From assembly GCA_963837335.1 (NCBI GenBank), contig CAWINS010000020.1, forward strand, positions 144,212 to 208,211: 64,000 nt of DNA, in the 5' to 3' direction. The position numbers and the translations under genes were made by a program. Shown piece by piece: positions 9,781-18,624 of this stretch. Every line of letters begins with the position of its first letter. The first letter of the stretch is position 1. This DNA comes from RYN-230 sp963837335 (lineage in GTDB: Bacteria; Actinomycetota; Actinomycetes; Streptosporangiales; Streptosporangiaceae). The notes under the pieces were generated by a model. The model had not been told where the DNA came from. It ran no database searches and worked only from the letters and a program-made list of their open reading frames with translations.

Positions 9781-9978
9781 TCCGCATTTCGCAGAGACAC
9801 TAGTGCGGGCCGCCTCGTCGCTGGGATGGTCGCAGGCCAGGCTGCCACCACCCCTGGCCACCTCCCCTTGATAGGGACCGAAGATGACACTCAGGTGAAC
9901 GATCGGGCCAGACGAACCTGACAAGCAGATGAACAGGCGGGGACTTCGAAGGAACGGTCCCGGGCTGGCCCGGCATGA

Positions 9979-10015
9979 CTGAGGGGCGGGTGACCAGCAG
10001 TCACCCGCCCCTCAG
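9979..10015. terminator. Strong hairpin downstream of sseC
   Basis: A perfect 16-base inverted repeat (9979-9994 against 10000-10015, arm CTGAGGGGCGGGTGAC) with a five-base loop lies 24 bases after the sseC stop. There is no T-tract, as is usual for high-GC actinobacterial terminators. It separates the sulfur operon from the GntR gene. Confidence 0.7.
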
Positions 10016-10039
10016 CTACCAGATGACGCAGCCTGCGCC

Positions 10040-10357
10040 TCAGACGCTGACCTCCACCGCGGCCACCCGGCCGGTTTCCGCGGTCACCGGCCGGTCGGTG
10101 TTCACCCCGCCCGGGGCGAGAACCCGCACCGTCCAGTGGCCCGGGGCCGCGAAGAAGCGGAACCCGCCGTCCGGGCCCAGCGGCACCTCGGCGACGAACT
10201 CGCCGCCCTCATTGAGCAGCCGGGCGTAACCGACCGGCACCGCCGCGCCGTCGCGGGTCACGCGCCCCTCGACCACGGCCTGGTTGCCCACGTCGGCCGG
10301 AAGGGCCGCGCCACCCGCGGGTGCCCCGCACCCGTCCGCGCTCACCGGTGCACTCAC
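10040..10357 (-). CDS. sseC: SseC-like DUF1416 protein
   Basis: A 105-residue protein matching the DUF1416/SseC family, a small beta-sandwich protein encoded beside the thiosulfate sulfurtransferase in mycobacteria and streptomycetes. Family-like segments are VEGRVTRDGAAVPVGYARLL, FVAEVPLGPDGGFRFFAAPG and WTVRVLAPGG. It starts 12 bases after the sulfurtransferase stop and is the last gene of this run, ending before a strong hairpin. Its molecular role is not established; the fixed gene pairing suggests sulfur transfer or assembly. Confidence 0.85.
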   Translation of the reverse strand: MSAPVSADGCGAPAGGAALPADVGNQAVVEGRVTRDGAAVPVGYARLLNEGGEFVAEVPLGPDGGFRFFAAPGHWTVRVLAPGGVNTDRPVTAETGRVAAVEVSV

Positions 10358-10369
10358 CTCTGGCGCCGC

Positions 10370-11212
10370 TCACCGGCCATCACCCAGCTCGATCGGCACG
10401 CCCACCAGGGAGCCGTACTCGGTCCAGGAACCGTCGTAGTTCTTCACGTTCGGCTGGTCGAGCAGCTCGTGCAGGACGAACCAGGTGTGCGCGGAGCGCT
10501 CGCCGATCCGGCAGTAGGCGATGGTGTCCTTGGCGAAGTCCAGCCCGGCCTCGTCCCCGTAGAGGGTCCGCAGCTCGTCGTCGGACCTGAACGTGCCGTT
10601 GTCGTTGGCCGCCTTGGACCAGGGCACGTTCTTCGCGGTGGGGATGTGCCCGCCGCGCTGGGCCTGCTCCTGCGGCAGGTGAGCGGGGGCCAGCAGGCGG
10701 CCGGAGAACTCGTCGGGCGAGCGCACGTCGACCAGGTTGCGCTTGCCGATGGCCGCCACCACCTCGTCGCGCAGGGCCCGGATCGCCGCGTCCTGCTCCT
10801 GGGCGGTGTAGGACGTCTTGGGCCGGTCCGGGAGGTCCTTGACCAGCTCGCGGGAGTCCAGCTCCCACTTCTTGCGGCCGCCGTCCAGCAGCTTCACGTT
10901 CTGGTGCCCGTAGAGCTTGAAGTACCAGTAGGCGTACGCGGCGAACCAGTTGTTGTTCCCGCCGTACAGGATCACGGTGTCGTCGTTGGAGATCCCGCGC
11001 TCGGACAGCAGGGCCTCGAAACCGGCCTTGTCCACGAAGTCCCGGCGCACCGGGTCCTGCAGGTCCTTCTTCCAGTCGATCTTGATGGCGTTCGGGATAT
11101 GCCCGGTGTCGTACGCGCTGGTGTCCTCGTCTACCTCGACGATGGCCACCCCCGGGTCATTCTTGTGCGCCTCCACCCAGTCTGCGTCCACCAGGACGTC
11201 TGGACGGCTCAT
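10370..11212 (-). CDS. sseA: Thiosulfate sulfurtransferase (rhodanese), CysA/SseA type
   Basis: A 280-residue two-domain rhodanese that transfers a sulfane sulfur through a catalytic Cys persulfide. The inactive N-terminal domain is seen in VDADWVEAHKNDPGVAIVEV and HIPNAIKIDWKKDLQDP; the active domain has VDVRSPDEFSGRL, GHIPTAKNVPWSKA and the active-site loop CRIGERSAHTW near residue 230. ATG 11212 overlaps the DUF4395 stop (ATGA), which fixes the start; a longer reading begins in non-coding DNA. Neighbours DUF4395, thioredoxin and sseC suggest a sulfur/redox operon. Confidence 0.93.
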   Translation of the reverse strand: MSRPDVLVDADWVEAHKNDPGVAIVEVDEDTSAYDTGHIPNAIKIDWKKDLQDPVRRDFVDKAGFEALLSERGISNDDTVILYGGNNNWFAAYAYWYFKLYGHQNVKLLDGGRKKWELDSRELVKDLPDRPKTSYTAQEQDAAIRALRDEVVAAIGKRNLVDVRSPDEFSGRLLAPAHLPQEQAQRGGHIPTAKNVPWSKAANDNGTFRSDDELRTLYGDEAGLDFAKDTIAYCRIGERSAHTWFVLHELLDQPNVKNYDGSWTEYGSLVGVPIELGDGR

Positions 11213-11664
11213 ACAGCAACCTCCTTGTCGGACTCCGGGCCAGCCATCCCCTGGCGGCCGGGCCGGAGTCGTTTGATAAGCAGATACATCTCGCAGCCCA
11301 GGCAGAACCCGAAGGCTGCGTTGAGGAACGCCGCGGCGAGCGCCGCCGCCGCGGCGGCCATGCCCAGCGGGACCACCCCGATCGCGTACCCGATCACCCC
11401 GATGATGCTGATGACCAGGCCCACGCCCTGGGCGAACCGTGGTGGCGCCTCGGCCTCCAGTTCCGCCGGCGGCCCCAGGCGCGGCCGGACCGCGAATCGG
11501 TAGATGAGGCCGTACGGCGCGTACCGGAGCCCGAACACGGCTCCGATACCGAAGACCACCGCCTGGAACCCCAGCAGCCACGCGCTGCCGGTGATCAGGA
11601 CAATCACCAGGACGATGGCGGACAGCGTGGCGTTGAAACGCTGACCCCTGGGATCGACGCTCAT
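11209..11664 (-). CDS. DUF4395 membrane protein
   Basis: A 151-residue membrane protein with an N-terminal MSVDPRGQRFNA, a helix pair (ATLSAIVLVIVLITGSAWLL and QAVVFGIGAVFGL), a soluble loop, and two more helices ending in FGFCLGCEMYLLIKRL. The CxxC at the end of the last helix (FCLGCE) is typical of DUF4395 proteins found with rhodaneses and thioredoxins and may act in membrane-linked thiol chemistry (inference). The stop overlaps the sseA start, so translation is coupled. Confidence 0.85.
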   Translation of the reverse strand: MSVDPRGQRFNATLSAIVLVIVLITGSAWLLGFQAVVFGIGAVFGLRYAPYGLIYRFAVRPRLGPPAELEAEAPPRFAQGVGLVISIIGVIGYAIGVVPLGMAAAAAALAAAFLNAAFGFCLGCEMYLLIKRLRPGRQGMAGPESDKEVAV

Positions 11665-11775
11665 CAGTGGTATCTCCCTCTTGCGGGATCGGCATATGAG
11701 GCCAGGACGCGGGGAACTGCCTGCGGGCCACGCCCATCACGTGGCCCGGCCGCGGGCCGGGCGGCCCGCCCGGGC

Positions 11776-11952
11776 TCAGGAACGGCCCGGCAGGCAGGGC
11801 ATGCCCGGACACAGCGCGGCGGCGACGTGGCAGTAGTCCACGACGCGCCGCCTGGTCAGCAGCGGCCGCGACCAGCCGCCGAGCAGCATGTCATCCGGGG
11901 TGGCCAGGGAAAGCACGTCCCCGATGGTATGCGCCAGCGGACCCGGTGTCAC
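11776..11952 (-). CDS. Small Cys-rich protein between thioredoxin and DUF4395 genes
   Basis: A 58-residue reading frame starting GTG 11952 after GGGTGGGGA and ending TGA at 11776-11778. It begins MTPGPLAHTIGDVLSLATPD and has three Cys near the end (YCHVAAALCPGMPCLPG). Third codon positions are nearly all G or C, as in neighbouring genes, and it sits 22 bases after the thioredoxin stop in the same direction, filling most of a 310-base gap. I do not recognise a family. The location in a redox operon makes a thiol role conceivable. Confidence 0.5.
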   Translation of the reverse strand: MTPGPLAHTIGDVLSLATPDDMLLGGWSRPLLTRRRVVDYCHVAAALCPGMPCLPGRS

Positions 11953-11974
11953 TCCCCACCCTTTCAGTAGGATA

Positions 11975-12434
11975 TTATCCCGCCCGGACTTCGCCCAGAG
12001 CCTGCAGGACCTCGGCCTTGTTCATCAGGCCGCTGCCCCGCCGGGCGATCCGCCCATCGGGCCCCAGAACGAACACGGTGGGGGTGCGGCGCACGTCCAG
12101 CAGGCGGACCAGGTCCATCCGCTCGCCCGCGTCCACTTCCACGTGCCGGACGCCGTCGGTGCCGCTGGCCACGTCGGCCAGGATCTGGCGGGTGGCGCGG
12201 CACGGGGCGCAGAACTCCGAGGAAAACTGCAGCAGCGTGGCCCGGGGGCCGAGGGGCTGGCCCAGCTCGGCGGCGCCGAGCTGGGGACCGCCGCCGGTGG
12301 CCGCTGAGCCCGGGGACCGCCAGCCTGCCGTCCCGGCGGCGCCAGACCATCCCGAACGCCGTCGCCCCGGCCAGGACGACCAGGCACGCGATGAGTCCGC
12401 CTATCACGGGGGTTACAGCGTGCCCGTGGCCCAT
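11975..12434 (-). CDS. Membrane-anchored thioredoxin-like protein (ThiX type), frameshifted
   Basis: Begins MGHGHAVTPVIGGLIACLVV, one N-terminal membrane helix, then MVWRRRDGRLAVPG. The frame then shifts near 12308-12314 (one extra C in a C/G run) into a thioredoxin domain: ATLLQFSSEFCAPCRATRQI with the active-site CAPC, RTPTVFVLGPDGRI with the cis-Pro (TP), and LMNKAEVLQALGEV. About 150 residues in total. It sits 22 bases after the anti-sigma gene and matches the position of thiX near cysA/sseC in mycobacteria. Its redox domain is predicted to face outside. Confidence 0.75.
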
Positions 12435-12456
12435 CCCATTCCCGGCTGCTACGCCG

Positions 12457-13185
12457 TTAATGCGCCGGGACCCTGACCAGGACCTTGCCCTGCGACATGA
12501 CCTCGAAGCTGCGCACGCTGTCCAGCGCGACCCCCGACGAGCCGGGGTACCAGACGGAGCGCTCGTCGTAGCTGGTCGTCCAGCTGCCGACGACCGTGGT
12601 GCGCCCGCTGGAGTCGGTGACCAGGAGCTGGCACCGGTCCCCGGCCGGGACGTTCTCCACCCGCGTATCCAGCACGGTGCCCCAGTCCTGGGCCGCGTAC
12701 CGGACGGTCGCGGCCACGTGGGTGACCGGGTTGGTCGCGGACGCCGAGGTGAAGTTGGCGGGCACCGCTGAGTTGCTGCCGGTTCCCGCGGCGTGGTGCA
12801 CGGCGCTCCACCCGGCTGCCCCGCCGATCCCGGCCACGAGGACCACCGCCGCGGCGGCGGCCAGGCCGCGCCAGCGCCGGGTCTGGCGAGCCTGGGTCGT
12901 GCGGGCGAGCAGCGAATCCAGCATCTCCGCCGAGGGGACCTCGGCCTCCGGCAGACCGGCATCGGACAGTTCGTCCAGGTCGTCGTCGGCCAGCTGCTGG
13001 GCCTCCCCGACCGGGATGCGGCGCAGCAGGGCCGGCAGGCCGGCCAGCCCGGCCAGTTCCTCCCGGCACTCCGGGCAGGTGCTCAGGTGGGCGTCTACCA
13101 TCGAGCGCTCGGCGGGATCGATGGCCCCGAGCACGTAGACACCGAGCGCATGCCGGATGTCACGGCAATCCGCTGAGCCGGTCAT
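12457..13185 (-). CDS. Zinc-binding anti-sigma factor (RskA/RslA type)
   Basis: A 242-residue membrane anti-sigma factor. The N-terminal ZAS domain carries the zinc ligands His and CxxC in DAHLSTCPECREELAGL (residues ~32-48). A single helix (WRGLAAAAAVVLVAGIGGAA) follows at about 105-125, then an extracytoplasmic RskA-C-like domain (TRVENVPAGDRCQLLVTDSS, SFEVMSQGKVLVRV). ATG 13185 overlaps the sigma factor stop (ATGA). It should hold the sigma factor inactive at the membrane until an outside signal, possibly redox given the CxxC zinc site and adjacent thioredoxin (inference). Confidence 0.88.
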   Translation of the reverse strand: MTGSADCRDIRHALGVYVLGAIDPAERSMVDAHLSTCPECREELAGLAGLPALLRRIPVGEAQQLADDDLDELSDAGLPEAEVPSAEMLDSLLARTTQARQTRRWRGLAAAAAVVLVAGIGGAAGWSAVHHAAGTGSNSAVPANFTSASATNPVTHVAATVRYAAQDWGTVLDTRVENVPAGDRCQLLVTDSSGRTTVVGSWTTSYDERSVWYPGSSGVALDSVRSFEVMSQGKVLVRVPAH

Positions 13186-13727
13186 GGCGCGAGCCCCCGT
13201 TCCTCAAGCGCCAGTTTGAGCGCCTTGAGCGCGTAAAACGTCCGAGATTTCACGGTCCCGCCCGGGATACCGAGTTCCGCGGCGGCCTCGGCGACCGACC
13301 GGCCGAGGTAGTAGGTCTGCACGAGCACCTGCCGGTGTTCTGGCCGCAGGTCACTCAGGGCGTCGGCCACCGCCCAGGATTCGAGCACGCGATCCGCCTC
13401 GTCGGCCACGGGTACCAGTTCCAGCGCTGCCTCGCCGACTTCCCGGGGCCGCGCGTTGCGGGCCCGATGCGAGTCCACCGCGAGGTTCCTCGCTACGGCG
13501 AACAGCCAAGGGCGGGCCGGACGCTCCGCGATCGCCTCAGGATGCAGCCAGGCCCGGAGCAATGTCTCCTGCACGATATCCTCTGCCCGCTGCCGGTCGC
13601 CGCTGGTCAGCCGGAGGGCATAGCGCAGCAGCGGTGCCGCGTGCTCCGCGTAGAGCGCGCGGACCAGCGCCTCGTCGCAGGCGCGCTCGCTGGGCCGACC
13701 GCCCTGAGTTCCGCGGTGATGTGCCAC
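13182..13727 (-). CDS. ECF RNA polymerase sigma factor (SigK/SigL group)
   Basis: 181 residues, the normal size of an ECF sigma factor with sigma-2 and sigma-4 only. Region 2: LYAEHAAPLLRYALRLTSGD, QRAEDIVQETLLRAWLHP, RPWLFAVARNLAVDSHR. Region 4: LRPEHRQVLVQTYYLGRSVA, AAELGIPGGTVKSRTFYALK. The gene starts a likely operon: anti-sigma (4-base overlap), thioredoxin, small Cys protein, DUF4395, sseA, sseC. ECF operons are usually self-activated, so the whole sulfur run may be its regulon (inference). Confidence 0.9.
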   Translation of the reverse strand: MAHHRGTQGGRPSERACDEALVRALYAEHAAPLLRYALRLTSGDRQRAEDIVQETLLRAWLHPEAIAERPARPWLFAVARNLAVDSHRARNARPREVGEAALELVPVADEADRVLESWAVADALSDLRPEHRQVLVQTYYLGRSVAEAAAELGIPGGTVKSRTFYALKALKLALEERGLAP

Positions 13728-13831
13728 GACTCAGGTAACGGCCCGTCTGGCCAGCCGGTTCACGATTGGCCAGGTTTTACCGATTGACCGGCCGCACCGA
13801 ATTGACCAGCCCGCACCGGATCTGGGCGCAC

Positions 13832-14110
13832 TTATCCTCCCGCGAACGGGGGCAGCACTTCCACCACCGCCGCCTCCCGCAGCGCCACGGTCTCGGGCGC
13901 GCGCCCGCCGACCGGGGTGCCGTCGACCAGGAACGAAGACCTGGCCAGCACCGCCCGCAGGTCGGCGTCCGCTCCCGGGGCGGCGTTCCGCTCCCGGGCG
14001 GCCAGCGCCACCTCGAGCGCGGCGGCGAGCGTTTCGGCGCTGATCGTCTCCTCCGCGACCCCCGCAGCCTGCTTCGCCGCAGCCCAGTAGCGCAACGTCA
14101 CTGTGCTCAT
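13832..14110 (-). CDS. MoaD/ThiS-family sulfur carrier protein
   Basis: A 92-residue beta-grasp protein, MSTVTLRYWAAAKQAAGV at the start and VVEVLPPFAGG at the C-terminus. The terminal Gly-Gly is the site adenylated and thiocarboxylated in MoaD (molybdopterin synthesis) and ThiS (thiazole synthesis). The internal FLVDGTPVGGR fits MoaD. It is divergent from glnR, and the window also has a molybdopterin-dependent oxidoreductase at 25-26.6 kb, but no other Moco genes are near. A role as carrier for another sulfur pathway is possible. Confidence 0.82.
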   Translation of the reverse strand: MSTVTLRYWAAAKQAAGVAEETISAETLAAALEVALAARERNAAPGADADLRAVLARSSFLVDGTPVGGRAPETVALREAAVVEVLPPFAGG

Positions 14111-14221
14111 GTCCGCTATCCTCGCTCACATCGGATCCGGGCAATGCCGCCGACGGGTCCTTGTGTGCATTGATGGGTAGTTTCTCCCGCAAGAGACTCA
14201 CAGGGCGGAGGTGGCAGCATC

Positions 14222-15116
14222 ATGAGTGACCTGCTGCTGCTCACCGGGGCCCTGGAGCCCGCTCCTGAAATCCTTCCTTCCCTGGGATTGCTGCTGCACA
14301 CGGTACGTGTCGCGCCACCTGAGGTGCCGGCGCTGGCGGACGCCCCGCCCGCGGACGCCATTCTGGTCGACGCCCGGCGCGACCTGGCCCAGGCCAGGAG
14401 CCTGTGCCTGCTGCTGCGCACGGCCAGCCTGGACGCCCCGCTGCTGGCCGTGGTCACCGAGGGCGGACTGGCCGCGGTGACCGCCGAATGGGGCGCCGAC
14501 GATGTGATCTTGCACACCGCCGGCCCGGCCGAGGTGGAGGCCAGGCTGCGGCTGGCCATCGGCCGTAAGGCCAGCCTGGCCCCGGCCACCCCGGACGAGA
14601 TCCGTTCCGGGGACCTGGCCATCGACGAGGCCACCTATACCGCCCGGCTGCGCGCCCGCGCCCTCGACCTGACGTTCAAGGAGTTCGAGCTGCTGAAGTT
14701 CCTCGCCCAGCATCCAGGGCGGGTGTTCACCCGGGCCCATCTGCTCCAGGAGGTCTGGGGTTACGACTACTTCGGCGGTACCCGCACGGTGGACGTGCAC
14801 GTGCGGCGGCTGCGGGCCAAGCTCGGCACCGAGCACGAGGCCCTGATCGGGACCGTCCGTAACGTGGGCTACCGGTTCGTCCCGGCCAAGGGCGGCGAGG
14901 AGGGCCGCGTCTCCCGGTCTGCCCGCCCGGAGGACCTGGACACCGGCGTGACCGAAGCGGACGGCCTGGCCCCGGCGAGCAGGCCCGGGCGAGCAGGCCC
15001 CGGACGAGCAGGCCCCGGCCCAGGACCGCGCGCGGGCGGCCAGAACACAGCGCCGCCGGGCACCGCAGGAGACCGAGCCGAAGGAAGCCAGTGCCGCACC
15101 CGCCGACCGGCGATGA
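14222..15116 (+). CDS. glnR: GlnR-type OmpR-family response regulator, C-terminus frameshifted
   Basis: Orphan response-regulator-like activator of nitrogen metabolism in actinobacteria. The receiver-like domain (residues 1-120) has a single Asp at AILVDARRDL and no full acidic pocket. The C-terminal winged helix is clear: SGDLAIDEATYTARLRARAL, DLTFKEFELLKFLAQHPGRV, RTVDVHVRRLRAKLGTE, GTVRNVGYRFVP. After about residue 255 a 15-base repeat (GAGCAGGCCCCGG type) occurs; one extra base near 14990-15005 would restore EQAPDEQAPAQDRARAARTQ, a more natural tail ending at TGA 15114-15116. The unshifted reading continues to 15157. The following gene is mshD, as in M. tuberculosis. Confidence 0.8.
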
Positions 15117-16126
15117 CGCTCCGGCCACCGGGGATGAGGTTTCCCTGGTCACCGTGACCGGGCCGCTGACGGAAGCGCAGGCCGCCAGCGTGCTGTCGCT
15201 GGCCGGGGCGGCTACCGAGCGCGACTCGGTCGGCCCGCTGTCTGAGCACACGCTGCTGCACCTGCGCTACGGCGGCGACGCGCGGGCCCGCGACCTGCTG
15301 CTGACGGCCGGCCCCGTAGTGGCTGGCTACGCGCACCTGGATCCAGGCGATCCGGACGAGGGCCCGGCCGCGGAACTCGTCATCCACCCGGACTACCGCG
15401 GCCGCGGGCTCGGGCTCACCCTGGCCCGCGCGCTGCTGGCCGAGGCGGCCCCGCAGCCGCTGCGGGTCTGGGCGCACGGCGACCTGCCCGCGGCCGACGC
15501 CCTGGCGGACCGGGCCGGGTTCGCGCGGATCCGGTCACTGTGGACGATGCAGCGCCCGCTGGCCGACCCGCTGCCGGACCCGGTCTTTCCCGCCGGGGTC
15601 ACCCTGCGGACGTTTTCCGTCGGCGCGGACGAGGCGGCCTGGCTGGACCTCAACCGGAAAGCGTTCGCCAGCCATCCGGAGCAGGGCGCCTGGACCGCGG
15701 AGGACCTGTCCCTGCGCGAACGCGAGTCCTGGTTCGACCCGGCCGGGTTCTTCCTGGCCGAGCGATCCGGGAAACTGGCCGGCTTCCACTGGACCAAGGT
15801 CCATACCAGGGCAGAAAACGAGAACCCGGCCGGGCTCAGTCATGAATCCGCCGGTCAGGAGAGCATCGGCGAGGTGTACGTCGTCGGCGTGGATCCCGCC
15901 GAGCAGGGCAGCGGGCTGGGCCGCGCGCTGACCCTGGCCGGGCTGCGTTATCTGCGCTCCCGGGGGCTGCCCTCGGTCATGCTCTACGTCGACGAGGACA
16001 ACACGGCCGGCCATCCGGCTGTACGAGTCACTGGGTTTCGCCCACCAGGGCACCGATGTGATGTTCCAGCATCCAGCCGGGGAGTTATCCCGGCTCAGTC
16101 GCCCGTGCTCAGTCGACCGTGCTTAG
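15091..16126 (+). CDS. mshD: Mycothiol synthase MshD, frameshifted
   Basis: Acetyl-CoA:Cys-GlcN-Ins N-acetyltransferase, last step of mycothiol synthesis. Two tandem GNAT domains: the first has AELVIHPDYRGRGLGLTLAR near residues 90-110, the second GEVYVVGVDPAEQGSGLGRA near 260-280. The last part shifts frame: after LYVDEDNTA the family continuation IRLYESLGFAHQGTDVMFQH is in another frame, restored by deleting one G at about 16005-16010, and ends at TAG 16124-16126. The length after repair, about 345 residues, is normal. Start GTG 15091 overlaps the repaired glnR end; a start some codons later is possible. Confidence 0.88.
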
Positions 16127-16329
16127 TCGACCGTGACCACGGAGTCGATCCCCAGCACCGCGTCGAGTTCCGCGTCGGTCAGCGGACGGTCGCAGATCGC
16201 CACGGCGCTGAGAACCTCGGCGTAGAGCTCGATCTCATCGAGCGCAACGCGATCGGGGACGCGAAGATCGAGTTGCTCGCGCACCGCGCCCACCTCCATC
16301 GCTAAGCGGATTCGCGGAAGCCAGACCAC
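16123..16329 (-). CDS. Small conserved-looking acidic protein
   Basis: Convergent with mshD, overlapping its stop by four bases. The 68-residue reading may truly start at an internal Met (MEVGAVREQLDLRVPDRVAL). It ends LDEIELYAEVLSAVAICDRP and LTDAELDAVLGIDSVVTVD, an acidic helical pattern seen in small actinobacterial proteins of unknown function. Codon use fits coding DNA. No function can be assigned. Confidence 0.55.
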   Translation of the reverse strand: MVWLPRIRLAMEVGAVREQLDLRVPDRVALDEIELYAEVLSAVAICDRPLTDAELDAVLGIDSVVTVD

Positions 16330-16358
16330 AAGGCTACGACGCGGTCCTATGCCCCCGC

Positions 16359-16376
16359 ATGACCCATCAGGGTCAT
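16359..16376. repeat. Perfect 7-bp inverted repeat
   Basis: ATGACCC-ATCA-GGGTCAT lies in the 190-base gap upstream of the small acidic protein gene and downstream of the carbonic-anhydrase-like gene. It could be an operator for the small gene or a short transcript hairpin. Confidence 0.3.
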
Positions 16377-16519
16377 TTCTGGACCACCCTCAAGTGGGAT
16401 TTTACCCAGAACCCCAGTAACGATTCCAAGAAGCTACCGGCGATGAGTCCGCCGGTGCGGTAATGGGCGTCTGCGATTCAGGGTGGTCTGAGTGACTGGT
16501 GAAGTGGCCGCTCCGGAAG

Positions 16520-17062
16520 TTATCCGGGATTGGCGGGAAGATCACTCCAGCGGGCGTCGCGATGCACCGCGGCGCGGGCCCGGTAGCGCGCGGCGGTATC
16601 GGAGAACGTGGCCCGGTCGGCGTCGGTCAGTTCCCGGACGATCCGGCCCGGAACCCCGGCCACCAGCACCCCGGCCGGGACCTGCTGTCCCGGCCGGATC
16701 ACCGTGCCCGCCGCGACCAGGGAGCCCGCGCCGATCCGGGCCCGGCCGAGCACGATCGCCCCGATGCCGATGAGTGCCCCGTCCCCGACCAGGGCCCCGT
16801 GCACCGTGGCCCGGTGCCCCAGGCTGACCCGCTCGCCCAGCACGACGGGCTCACCCGGGTCCACATGCAGGCAGCACTGGTCCTGGATGTTGCACTCCGC
16901 GCCCACGATGATGTCGTCCTCGTCGGCACGCAGCACCGATCCGTACCAGACGCTCGCCCCGCGGTCGATGGTGACCCGGCCGACCAGGATGGCCCCGGGG
17001 GCGATCCAGGCCTCCGGATGCACATCCGGGGTGTTACCGTCGATCGAGCCGAGCTGGCCCAT
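16520..17062 (-). CDS. Gamma-carbonic anhydrase family protein
   Basis: 180 residues forming a left-handed beta-helix of hexapeptide repeats (WIAPGAILVGRVTIDRGASV, GALIGIGAIVLGRARIGAGS), followed by a C-terminal helix. The metal-ligand His positions of gamma-carbonic anhydrases are present in QCCLHVDPG and SLGHRATVHG, so zinc or iron binding is likely. Family members may be carbonic anhydrases or related acyl-carrier-like proteins; activity is not certain from sequence. The frame is intact and a GGAGG-type site (GGAGGCACC) precedes ATG 17062. Confidence 0.88.
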   Translation of the reverse strand: MGQLGSIDGNTPDVHPEAWIAPGAILVGRVTIDRGASVWYGSVLRADEDDIIVGAECNIQDQCCLHVDPGEPVVLGERVSLGHRATVHGALVGDGALIGIGAIVLGRARIGAGSLVAAGTVIRPGQQVPAGVLVAGVPGRIVRELTDADRATFSDTAARYRARAAVHRDARWSDLPANPG

Positions 17063-17285
17063 GGTGCCTCCTCCGCCCCACTCACCGGTCCGGAGACCGA
17101 ATTATTTCGGGGCAAAACGGGATACTCGTTCGTTTCGGTTGCGCGCGAGGGGCTTACGGACAAGAGTCTTGCCTGCTGTTCTAGATCTTCCCTGCGACGA
17201 ACCCGCTCCCATCTCAGGTGAACCCGACCGAGCCTCGTGCCGGGCCGGGTTGTAGCCTGGCCTGACCCACCTGACGGGTGACACC

Positions 17286-18519
17286 ATGACTGAGCAAAGC
17301 GACCTTATCCCTGACCTCGACTCTGAAGACGCGTTCGAAGTACAGATGCGCGGCTACAGTCGCCGGCAGGTCAACGAATTCGTAGCGCGTTCCCGCAGCC
17401 AGACCCGCGATCTGGAGGAGCGGCTGTCTCGCTCGATCGACGAGGTCGAGCGGCTCCGGGCCGAGGTGACCGCGTCCCGCCAGCGGGAGATGGAAGACAA
17501 GCCGGCCCATCAAGAGCTCAGCGAGCGGATGGCCCAGATCCTCAAGCTGGCCGACGACGAGGCCAAGGCGCAGAAGGCGCACGCCCTCGACGACATCACC
17601 AAGCAGCGCAACGACGCCAAGCAGGAGATCGACCGGCTCAAGGCCGAGGCCCGGGAGCAGACCGAGCGGATGCTGGCCGCCGCGCAGGAGCAAGCCGAGA
17701 ACACCATTGCGACCGCGCGGGCCGAGGCGGAGAAGGCCCGCAGTTCAGCCCGCAACGAGGCGGAGCGCACCGTCGGTGACGCCCAGAAGAAGTCGGAGAA
17801 CGCGGTAGCGGCCGCTCAGGCTCAGGCCAAGCAGATGCTGGACGAGGCGACCGCGCGGGCGACGGCCATCCACGATGGCGCGGAGCGCCGCCTGAACCTG
17901 CTGGTGGCCCGGCACACCGAGACGGTGCGCAGGCTCACCGAGGTACGCGACGTCGTGACCAACCTGGTCGCCGGTGAAGCGGCCCGCGGCTCGCTGGAAG
18001 AAGAGGTGGCCCGGTCCGTGGCCAGCGCCGTGTCCGGCAACGCCGGCGGCAACGGCGCCGCGGCCGGGGCGCGTCCCGGCGCCCCGGCGGGGGAGGGCCG
18101 CCACGCCCCCGGCGCGGCTCCCGCGGCTGGCTCACGTGCTGCGGATGCCCCGGGCAACGGGGCTGCGGACGCCGCCGCCCGCAGCCACCGTGGCAGCCCG
18201 GTACCCGGCGAGCGGAGTCCCGGCCGAGCGGCCCGCGCCCGCCCCGGCCGGCAGCTCAGCCCCGGGCAGCTCAGCACCAAACAGCTCATCCTCGGGCAGT
18301 TCAGCACCGGGCAGCGGGGCGGCACCGGCCAGTTCCGCACCGGGCAGCCCGGCTCAGCGGTCCATCCCGGCCGAGCGCCCCGCCCCGGCTGGTACCGACC
18401 GGGCCTCCGGCCGTGAGCCGGCCAAGCCCGTCCGTCCCACCGCGGGCCGCGGCACGCCGGGCAGCCTCGGCGACCGCGCCGACGCCGCCCCGCCGGCGGA
18501 TGGCGGCGGGCCGGAGTAA
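17286..18519 (+). CDS. DivIVA-domain coiled-coil protein, C-terminus frameshifted
   Basis: The N-terminus carries a DivIVA-like motif (AFEVQMRGYSRRQVNEFVAR), then a long coiled coil with heptads from about residue 30 to 230 (RLKAEAREQTERMLAAAQEQ and similar), and an Ala/Pro/Ser/Gly-rich disordered tail. DivIVA-type proteins mark curved membrane and organise polar growth. The tail changes frame near 18190-18230; the second frame, ending GTPGSLGDRADAAPPADGGG at TAA 18517-18519, has G/C third positions and is preferred over the reading that stops at 18416. One extra base fits. A strong bidirectional terminator follows. Confidence 0.75.
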
Positions 18520-18535
18520 CCACAAAGCACACGCG

Positions 18536-18575
18536 AAAACGGCCCGCCCGGGTTCACGCCCGGGCGGGCCGTTTT
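18536..18575. terminator. Bidirectional rho-independent terminator
   Basis: A perfect 17-base stem (AAAACGGCCCGCCCGGG at 18536-18552 against 18559-18575) with a six-base loop. The A-tract on one side and T-tract (GTTTT) on the other make it work for both the DivIVA-like gene and the convergent ppx gene. Confidence 0.92.
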
Positions 18576-18624
18576 GCCGTGCCGGGCCGGGGCCGCTCGC
18601 GCCGCCGGGCCCGGCGCGCCTGGC

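Noticed and set aside
14980..15040. The GAGCAGGCCCCGG repeats at the glnR end as a regulatory direct repeat
   Set aside because: They encode an in-frame EQAP-type tail once one base is removed, so coding low complexity is the simpler explanation.
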